Positions 5,545 through 10,102 of a stretch of DNA of 10,102 nt are shown here, piece after piece (positions within the stretch are counted from its first letter, which is position 1; every line of letters starts with the position of its first letter). The notes under the pieces were generated by a model. It did not search any database, was not told where the DNA came from, and was given only the letters and a program-made list of their open reading frames with translations. A program made the translations under genes and the position numbers. The DNA is from CAZLIC01 sp964559535 (lineage in GTDB: Bacteria; Pseudomonadota; Alphaproteobacteria; Rhodobacterales; Rhodobacteraceae): NCBI GenBank assembly GCA_964559535.1, contig CAZLIC010000114.1, forward strand, positions 1 through 10,102. The letters are read 5' to 3'.

Positions 5545-6756
5545 ATGGAGTACACACCGATTTCGCCGTTTATGCGGCCGATCTCGCACGCCCATCTGCG
5601 CGCGGTCGAGCGACCTGAGGCGTCTGTTCCGGGTAAGCCCATCAACAAGTGGGAACTCCTGCGCGAACTGTCCAAGGCGCAAGCGGCCTTTGGGGTCACA
5701 GAACGTGATCTGACGGTCATGCAGGGTCTCATCAGCTTCTTCCCGGACGATGCGCTTGGCGGAAACGCTGAAATGGTCGTCTTCCCGTCCAACAAGGCGA
5801 TCTGCGAGCGGCTGAATGGTATGCCCTGCTCCACCATGCGCCGACACTTGGCGCGCCTTGTCGAGGCAGGCTTGCTCATGCGGCGCGATAGCCCCAACGG
5901 GAAGCGATATGTCCGCAAGCACGGCGAAGAGCGCGTGGCTTTTGGGTTCGACCTGTCGCCGCTCTACTGTCGGACCGAGGAGATTGCACGGGCCGCAGAG
6001 GCCGTGCGTGAGGCCGAGGACCGTGTGCGGCGACTGCGGGAGGTCGTGAGCCTGATGCGGCGCGATCTCGCTGCCCTGGCGGAATTTGGAGATGAGATCC
6101 AGCCGGGCCTTGGCCTCTGGGATCAGTTTCGCGACAAGGCTGTCCTCACAGCGCGCGCCCTGCGCCGCAAGCTCACGCTTGAAGAGCTCTCCGCATATCG
6201 GGCCGACCTCGAAGCCCTTCTTGATCATGCACGCAACGTCATTGATGGGCCTGAAACAGAAGAAATGAACATCAATGGTGCCAAGCTTGAGCGCCACCAT
6301 CATAATTCAAATGAAGAATCTATAGTTCTTGAACCTGCCTCAGAAAAAGGCGGGGCGGCGGGCGGCACGCCAGATATTGAAACGGATACGCTTGTTGCTG
6401 ACGTGGAAGAAGCCGACACAAGACGCGTGCCGAAGCTCCCGCTCCATCTGGTGATCGCGGGCTGCCCGTCGCTCAAAACCTTCTACCAGGGCGATATCCG
6501 CCACTGGCATCAGCTTTTCGACGCGGCTTGCCATGTGAGGCCGGCCATGGGGATCAGTGCGTCCGCTTGGGAAGAAGCACAACGGTTCATGGGCCCTGAG
6601 CAGGCATCCATCGTAGTTGTAGTCATGTTGGAACGCTTTGCCGACATCCGATCGCCCGGTGGCTACCTCCGCGCCCTGACATCGAAGGCCGCGGCGGGCG
6701 AGTTCTCCTGCGGCCCGATGGTCATGGCACTGATGTCCCGGCGAAATGCGGCATAA
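5545..6756 (+). CDS. repC: RepC, replication initiator of a repABC plasmid
   Basis: A 403-residue RepC initiator, the only protein strictly needed for replication of repABC plasmids; it acts in cis on an origin inside its own gene. The N-terminal domain includes GKPINKWELLRELSKAQAAF (30-49) and a winged helix at about 81-121 (PSNKAICERLNGMPCSTMRR, then LVEAGLLMRRDSPNGKRY). A charged helical, probably coiled-coil stretch follows (about 143-185). A variable acidic linker leads to the conserved C-terminal domain ending SPGGYLRALTSKAAAGEFS plus GPMVMAL. ATG 5545 gives MEYTPISPF, resembling other RepC N-termini as I recall them; GTG 5533 is an alternative. Neither has a good ribosome binding site, consistent with limited, RNA-controlled synthesis. 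The stop codon lies inside the first parS-like palindrome. Confidence 0.93.
   Translation: MEYTPISPFMRPISHAHLRAVERPEASVPGKPINKWELLRELSKAQAAFGVTERDLTVMQGLISFFPDDALGGNAEMVVFPSNKAICERLNGMPCSTMRRHLARLVEAGLLMRRDSPNGKRYVRKHGEERVAFGFDLSPLYCRTEEIARAAEAVREAEDRVRRLREVVSLMRRDLAALAEFGDEIQPGLGLWDQFRDKAVLTARALRRKLTLEELSAYRADLEALLDHARNVIDGPETEEMNINGAKLERHHHNSNEESIVLEPASEKGGAAGGTPDIETDTLVADVEEADTRRVPKLPLHLVIAGCPSLKTFYQGDIRHWHQLFDAACHVRPAMGISASAWEEAQRFMGPEQASIVVVVMLERFADIRSPGGYLRALTSKAAAGEFSCGPMVMALMSRRNAA
6241..6340. other. AT-rich segment inside repC, candidate oriV
   Basis: About 59 of these 100 bases are A or T, rising to 23 of 30 at 6301-6330, in an otherwise GC-rich window. In characterised repABC plasmids the origin lies in an AT-rich stretch in the middle of repC. 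This segment encodes the variable linker of RepC and is the only comparable AT-rich tract in the gene. No iterons are visible. Confidence 0.5.
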
Positions 6757-6767
6757 CAGCTGTTAAG
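6752..6767. promoter_or_regulatory. parS: parS-like palindrome 1 (overlaps the repC stop)
   Basis: CATAACAGCTGTTAAG contains the perfect 12-bp palindrome TAACAGCTGTTA and fits the repABC-type centromere layout of a 16-bp dyad with a CxGCxG core, as I recall it. It covers the repC stop codon (6754-6756). Together with the next site it forms a 13-bp inverted repeat (6756-6768 against 6798-6810). RepB is the expected ligand. Confidence 0.65.
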
Positions 6768-6797
6768 TTGCTTGGAGCGATCACCAAGCCTGACCCG

Positions 6798-6815
6798 ACT
6801 TAACAGCTGTAAAGT
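6798..6815. promoter_or_regulatory. parS: parS-like palindrome 2
   Basis: ACTTAACAGCTGTAAAGT is an 18-bp palindrome with one mismatched pair. It shares ACTTAACAGCTGT with the reverse complement of palindrome 1. Centres are 47 bp apart, and a further GCTTGG/CCAAGC inverted repeat lies between them. It is 110 bp upstream of the large ParB-like gene. Confidence 0.65.
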
Positions 6816-6924
6816 CACGCGTCGCTGGGTCAGCAGCCAAAAAGAGGGAAAGGCTGGGGGTTTGAGGGTGACGGGAAGTGAGATCGGGAGAGTGGCTTCC
6901 GACGCCCGTCGTGGAGAAAAACTG
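6816..6924 (+). promoter_or_regulatory. Leader of the large ParB-like gene
   Basis: No clear promoter hexamers are seen. GGAG at 6913-6916 is a good ribosome binding site, eight bases before ATG 6925, and decides the start. The frame is open back to a TTG at 6772, but the peptide this would add is not conserved-looking and includes the parS-like DNA. Confidence 0.5.
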
Positions 6925-9096
6925 ATGGCCAAAGCAGCCCAGAAAGTCACCCTGTCACCTTCGCGGGACATCCCCTTCGACAAGCTCGTGCTGAGCCAGT
7001 CCAACGTGCGGCGCATCAAGGCCGGAGTTTCGGTCGAAGAACTGGCCGAGGACATCGCCCGGCGCGGGCTCCTACAGAGCCTGAACGTCCGACCGGTGCT
7101 TGATGCGGAAGGTGTCGAGACCGGCACGTTCGAGATTCCGGCCGGCGGCCGCCGCTTCCAGGCGCTGTCGCTCTTGGTGAAGCAAAAGCGCCTGGCGAAA
7201 TCGGCGCCGATCCCCTGCATCGTGCGGGATGCCGCGTCGGAAATTCTCGCCGAAGATGACTCGCTGGCGGAGAACATGCAGCGCGTCGCCCTGCACCCGC
7301 TCGACCAGTTCCGGGCGTTCCAGACCTTGCGCGAGAAGGGTCAGGGTGAGGAGGCGATCGCGGCTGCCTTCTTCGTCACGCCGCAGATCGTCAAGCAGCG
7401 CCTGAAACTCGCCTCCGTGGCCCCTGCCCTGCTCGACGTCTATGCCGAGGATGGCATGACGCTCGAACAGCTGATGGCCTTCACCGTGAACCCCGACCAT
7501 GCGCGTCAGGTGCAGGTCTGGGACGCGGTGAAGAATTCCTGGAACAAGGAGCCCTACGCCATCCGCCGCATGCTGACGGAGACCTCGGTTCGGGCCTCGG
7601 ATCGTCGTGCGGTCTTCGTGGGTGTCGATGCCTATGAGGCGGCGGGAGGTGTCGTCCTGCGCGATCTCTTCCAGGGTGATGATGGCGGCTGGCTCGAGGA
7701 CCCTGCCCTCCTCGACCGGCTGGTCGCCGATAAGCTTCAGGCTGAGGCCGAGGCACTCGCGTCCGAAGGCTGGAAGTGGATCGAGGTGGCGACCGACCTG
7801 CCCTATGGCTACAGCCACGGTCTGCGGCGACTGGCCGGTGATCCGGCGCCGATGACCGACGAGGAAAGCGCGGCCCATGCGGCGCTCCTCGCCGAGTATC
7901 GTGGGCTGGAGGAGGAATACTCCGGTCAGGACGAATACCCCGAGGAGATCGATGCGCGGCTTGGTCAGCTCGAGATGGCGATGGAAGCGCTCGAGCAACG
8001 GCCCCTGATCTACGATCAGGCCGAGGTCGGTCGCGCTGGCGTCTTTGTGACGCTGGATCGGGATGGCAGCCTCGCGGTCTATCGTGGCTATGTCCGGCCC
8101 GAGGACGAGCCGCGCGAGGAGACCGCTGTCCAGGATGGTGATGGCGCGGATGCCATGGGGCAGGGGGGTGATGCTGGTGTTTCCACCTGGAAACCGTCGG
8201 CGACCTCCGCCGGAGGCACTGTCATCACCTCGGGTGGTCAGCCGATCGGTGCTGATCCGTCCGACGAGGAAGATGACGGCGCGCTGAAGCCGTTGCCCGA
8301 ACGGCTGGTCATGGAACTGACCGCCCACCGGACCCTCGCGCTGCGTGAGGCCATCGGGCGGTCGCCGGACGTGGCATTGACGCTCCTGCTTCTGAAGCTG
8401 GTGACGGATACCTTCCGCACCTCCTCTGCTTCCGGCAGCTGCCTCGAGGCCACGGTGCGTCATGTCTACATGTCCGCGCAGGCGCCCGATCTGAAGGACA
8501 GCATTGTGGCCAAGCTGGTGGATGAGCGTCACGCCGCCTGGGAGGCCGATCTGCCTCTCGGCGACGATGCAGTACTCTGGGATTATCTGACGTTCCTCGA
8601 CCAGGGCAGCCGTCTGGCTCTGCTGGCGCATTGCCTCAGCTTCGGGATCAACGCGCTCCATGAGAAGGTGAACCCCTATGGGGCGGGTATCTCCGCCAGC
8701 GGTCTGACCCGTCGCATGGCCCATGCCGATCTGGTGGCACGGGCGGTCGATCTCGACATGGTCGAAGCAGGTTGGGAGCCGACGGTCGATGGCTATCTCA
8801 ACCGTGTGCCCAAGGCCCGCATCCTCGAAGCCGTGCGCGAGGCGAAGGGGGAGGGTACCGCGCAACTTCTCGATCACCTGAAGAAGGGCGAGATGGCGAC
8901 CGAAGCCGAGCGGCTCCTCAAGGGCAGCGGCTGGTTGCCCGAGGTCCTGCGCCGGGCCGATCTGGTGACGTTCGACGGCGAGGCGGTCGGAGAAGGGCAG
9001 GGGGAAGATGCGGGCGAGCCCGACGACATCGATCTCCCGGCTTTCCTGACGGCTGATCTGCCCGACGGCGATGCATCGATGATGGCAGCGGAGTGA
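6925..9096 (+). CDS. Large ParB/RepB/Spo0J-family protein (second ParB of the window)
   Basis: A 723-residue protein with a ParB-type N-terminus. LLQSLNVRP (49-57), IPAGGRRFQAL (71-81, the GERRxRA-like box) and SLAENMQRVALHPLDQFRAF (113-132, the ENxxR motif) form the nucleotide-binding domain. A helix-turn-helix lies at about 141-165 (GEEAIAAAFFVTPQIVKQRL). The remaining ~550 residues are far longer than in partition ParB proteins: an acidic helical middle with GLEEEYSGQDEYPEEIDARL, a low-complexity linker (about 395-455) and a second folded part, ending in an acidic tail. Such long ParB-like proteins are common on alphaproteobacterial plasmids and integrative elements next to antirestriction and DNA-processing genes; their role is not settled. 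No ParA accompanies it. A hairpin after the stop may end the transcript. Confidence 0.88.
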   Translation: MAKAAQKVTLSPSRDIPFDKLVLSQSNVRRIKAGVSVEELAEDIARRGLLQSLNVRPVLDAEGVETGTFEIPAGGRRFQALSLLVKQKRLAKSAPIPCIVRDAASEILAEDDSLAENMQRVALHPLDQFRAFQTLREKGQGEEAIAAAFFVTPQIVKQRLKLASVAPALLDVYAEDGMTLEQLMAFTVNPDHARQVQVWDAVKNSWNKEPYAIRRMLTETSVRASDRRAVFVGVDAYEAAGGVVLRDLFQGDDGGWLEDPALLDRLVADKLQAEAEALASEGWKWIEVATDLPYGYSHGLRRLAGDPAPMTDEESAAHAALLAEYRGLEEEYSGQDEYPEEIDARLGQLEMAMEALEQRPLIYDQAEVGRAGVFVTLDRDGSLAVYRGYVRPEDEPREETAVQDGDGADAMGQGGDAGVSTWKPSATSAGGTVITSGGQPIGADPSDEEDDGALKPLPERLVMELTAHRTLALREAIGRSPDVALTLLLLKLVTDTFRTSSASGSCLEATVRHVYMSAQAPDLKDSIVAKLVDERHAAWEADLPLGDDAVLWDYLTFLDQGSRLALLAHCLSFGINALHEKVNPYGAGISASGLTRRMAHADLVARAVDLDMVEAGWEPTVDGYLNRVPKARILEAVREAKGEGTAQLLDHLKKGEMATEAERLLKGSGWLPEVLRRADLVTFDGEAVGEGQGEDAGEPDDIDLPAFLTADLPDGDASMMAAE

Positions 9097-9108
9097 TCTG
9101 AGCCATCC

Positions 9109-9130
9109 GGGGGCGGGGAAACCCGCCCTC
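9109..9130 (+). terminator. GC-rich hairpin after the ParB-like gene
   Basis: GGGCGGG (9111-9117) pairs perfectly with CCCGCCC (9122-9128) around a GAAA tetraloop, with two weaker outer pairs, 15 bp after the stop codon. There is no T-run, so it may act as a weak terminator or an mRNA 3' end. Confidence 0.5.
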
Positions 9131-9134
9131 GAAC

Positions 9135-9163
9135 CTAACAAAATACCGCAATATCAATATGAT
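9135..9163 (+). promoter_or_regulatory. Candidate sigma70-type promoter
   Basis: CTAACA (9135-9140) and TATGAT (9158-9163) are separated by 17 bp, a reasonable match in one of the few AT-rich stretches here. It lies 34 bp before the next start codon and just before a perfect inverted repeat. Confidence 0.45.
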
Positions 9164-9183
9164 GAATGCGAATGCTCGCATTC
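9164..9183. promoter_or_regulatory. Perfect 8-bp inverted repeat, candidate operator
   Basis: GAATGCGA (9164-9171) and TCGCATTC (9176-9183) with a 4-nt centre directly follow the -10-like box and would cover the transcription start. It ends five bases before GAGGAA (9189-9194), the ribosome binding site of the gene at 9197. A dimeric repressor site is the simplest reading; a leader hairpin is the alternative. Confidence 0.55.
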
Positions 9184-9196
9184 GGGATGAGGAATC

Positions 9197-9670
9197 ATGT
9201 CTGCAACAACCATCATCGACTCAGCCCCTCTTGGGGCACTGATCCGCTACACCGACGGCAGTCCCAAGCCGCCGGCGCGTTTCACCAAGAAGCTCGCCGC
9301 CTGGGAGCGCTCGAACGGCGTGGGCCGTCTTGTGAAGAAGGAACCGCCGCGGGTCTATCCGACCTGGACCGCACCGGCGACCTTCACGCTGCACGAGGGG
9401 AATTTCTCCTCGGACGGGGTCATCCTCGTCACCATCATGCGCAGCCACTCGGCGGACAGCCGGTTGGTATTCGAGGTCGCCGAGGAGCCGAAGCCTGGGC
9501 AGGTCCGCGTGCTTCTCGACTTCGGGGGCAACACCGAGTTGCTGCATCTGGCAGAATCGATCACCGCGGCCGAGCTCTGGATCGCACGCGAAGGCTATCG
9601 CAATGCGCGGCTCGAGATCGTCGGCACTGAGGACGGCGAGAGGGCAGGGGGCGCGGACCTAGCCGCCTGA
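9197..9670 (+). CDS. Hypothetical protein of 157 residues
   Basis: I do not recognise this family. The protein starts MSATTIIDSAPLGALIRYTD, followed by a basic stretch with PPARFTKKLAAWERSNGVGR and VKKEPPR. A probable beta-rich middle follows (TFTLHEGNF, VILVTIMRSHS, RLVFEVAE, QVRVLLDFG), then an alpha-helical end (LLHLAESITAAELWIAREGY). No signal peptide or membrane segment is seen. Codon use has strong G/C third positions, as in neighbouring genes, which supports real coding. GAGGAA lies two bases before the ATG, a short spacing. It has its own candidate promoter and operator and is followed by a strong hairpin, so it may be a single-gene unit. Its place behind a large ParB-like gene suggests a plasmid maintenance or accessory role, without further evidence. 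Confidence 0.75.
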   Translation: MSATTIIDSAPLGALIRYTDGSPKPPARFTKKLAAWERSNGVGRLVKKEPPRVYPTWTAPATFTLHEGNFSSDGVILVTIMRSHSADSRLVFEVAEEPKPGQVRVLLDFGGNTELLHLAESITAAELWIAREGYRNARLEIVGTEDGERAGGADLAA

Positions 9671-9683
9671 GCCCTGGCAAGGC

Positions 9684-9715
9684 GTGAGGGGCCCACCCAC
9701 GGGCGGGCCTCTCAC
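9684..9715 (+). terminator. Strong hairpin after the 157-residue gene
   Basis: GTGAGGGGCCC...CCC pairs with GGG.GGGCCTCTCAC (14 pairs, one G-T, one mismatch, tight loop) 13 bp after the stop codon. It lacks a T-run. GGCGTG (9681-9686) could instead pair with CACGCC (9720-9725), so the base of the stem has an alternative fold. Confidence 0.5.
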
Positions 9716-10073
9716 CGACCACGCCCTCGTCCCGCGAAATCGCGGAGCGCCAGAGGATCCATCCCCCAAAGACGGAGGTCTTGAACCAAGAGCCCGCCCG
9801 GGAGGCTGGCAGCGTTGAAAGCATCAGCGGGACAACCGGCTCCTGACGTTGGGGCACCATCCCCCGCTCGCCATTCCCTTCCTTGCCCCGAATCCCGTCT
9901 TCGAGATCAACCCGCGAGGGGTCGGACTACGGGCGAGCCCGTGCCGCCGGGAGGATTCGGCCCCGTTTGAAGAGGGGGGCCGAACGCACCCGGTGATGTC
10001 AGCCAGTCTTCGGGCCTGCGGGGGCCTGTCGCGCGGGGGATGGTCCCCCGCCTCCAAGACAGGAGCCAAACAG
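9716..10073 (+). promoter_or_regulatory. Gene-free, hairpin-rich leader region
   Basis: No frame here looks coding. On the plus strand many short perfect stems are visible: CCGCG/CGCGG (9732-9745), AAGAC/GTCTT with GGAG loop (9769-9782), CGTTGA/TCAGCG (9813-9829), GGGG/CCCC (9851-9864), and ACGGGC/GCCCGT (9929-9942). There is also a compound stem, CCGGG/CCCGG (9947-9951/9989-9993) enclosing TTCGGCCCC/GGGGCCGAA (9956-9984). It could be a long 5' leader, a noncoding RNA or a DNA-level site. In DNA this GC-rich some stems arise by chance. Confidence 0.35.
10025..10065 (+). promoter_or_regulatory. Stem over the ribosome binding site of the next gene
   Basis: CCTGTC (10025-10030) pairs with GACAGG (10058-10063), enclosing a perfect GCGGGGGA/TCCCCCGC hairpin (10033-10051). 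The outer helix covers the first three bases of the Shine-Dalgarno AGGAG (10061-10065). GTCTT (10006-10010) can instead pair with AAGAC (10056-10060), excluding the first helix. Confidence 0.4.
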
Positions 10074-10102
10074 ATGTCCCGCAAAGATGCTCACGCCTTC
10101 GC
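10074..10102 (+). CDS. Start of an unidentified gene (nine codons)
   Basis: ATG at 10074 lies eight bases after a good ribosome binding site, AGGAG (10061-10065). The visible peptide MSRKDAHAF is too short to identify. It runs off the right edge of the window. In related plasmids antirestriction or DNA-processing genes often occupy this place, but nothing in the sequence shows that here. Confidence 0.5.

Noticed and set aside
5302..6303. A 333-codon minus-strand frame across the repB-repC gap and repC
   Set aside because: It lies opposite RepC, which has firm family motifs, and would run through the antisense terminator.
6772..6924. TTG-started extension of the large ParB-like protein
   Set aside because: ATG 6925 has a well-spaced GGAG, and the extra residues look like translated noncoding DNA containing a parS-like site.
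7072..9141. A 689-codon open frame on the minus strand opposite the large ParB-like gene
   Set aside because: Long antisense frames are common opposite high-GC genes. The plus strand has clear ParB motifs, and the minus-strand product shows no recognisable domain.
9561..10084. Two minus-strand frames of 99 and 86 codons in the right-hand gap
   Set aside because: Arg/Pro/Gly-rich products without structure-like patterning, one overlapping the 157-residue gene; best seen as chance frames in GC-rich DNA.
1..10102. CRISPR arrays, tRNA or rRNA genes, insertion sequence ends
   Set aside because: No regularly spaced direct repeats, no cloverleaf or rRNA-like sequence and no transposase with terminal repeats were seen.

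Overview
The window looks like the replication and maintenance core of a low-copy repABC-type plasmid (or chromid) from an alphaproteobacterium, most likely of the Rhodobacterales (Paracoccus/Rhodobacter-like). This rests on the high GC content, the contiguous repA-repB-repC order with an antisense RNA signature between repB and repC, and the RepC and RepA sequence style. I ran no database search; family names come from motifs and recalled family features.

Layout. 1-371 (minus): 5' part of a gene running off the left edge, possibly a DUF1612/RHE_PE00001-type protein. 372-597: a divergent intergenic region packed with inverted repeats, which may hold the recombination site and regulatory region of the next gene. 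598-1482 (plus): a serine recombinase with an enlarged C-terminus. 1491-1529: a near-symmetric 39-bp dyad. 1530-2693 (plus): an AAA_14/DUF4143-type ATPase. 2786-3013 (minus): an AbrB/MazE-type antitoxin with no toxin beside it. 3014-3222: divergent control region. 3223-6756 (plus): repA, repB (overlapping by 17 nt) and repC, with a predicted antisense RNA terminator (minus strand, 5372-5409) and a leader hairpin before repC. 6752-6815: two inverted parS-like 16-mers at the repC stop codon. 6925-9096 (plus): a second, very large ParB-like protein. 9197-9670 (plus): an unrecognised 157-residue protein behind its own candidate promoter and operator. 9671-10073: about 400 bases without a convincing gene but with many GC-rich hairpins. 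10074 onward: the first nine codons of another gene.

How it works together. RepA (ParA ATPase) and RepB (ParB, CTP-binding fold) would segregate the replicon through parS. RepC initiates replication, probably at an AT-rich stretch inside its own gene, and its synthesis would be limited by the antisense RNA. The recombinase could resolve plasmid multimers or mark a mobile segment. The antitoxin is what remains of, or a partner for, an addiction module. The large ParB-like protein and the genes after it begin the accessory block that usually follows such replication modules.

The points most worth a second look are the paired parS-like sites beside a second ParB-family gene, the 39-bp dyad fused to the ATPase start, the dyad cluster before the recombinase, the toxin-less antitoxin, the promoter plus perfect inverted repeat before the 157-residue gene, and the structured leader at 9671-10073 with a helix over the next ribosome binding site.
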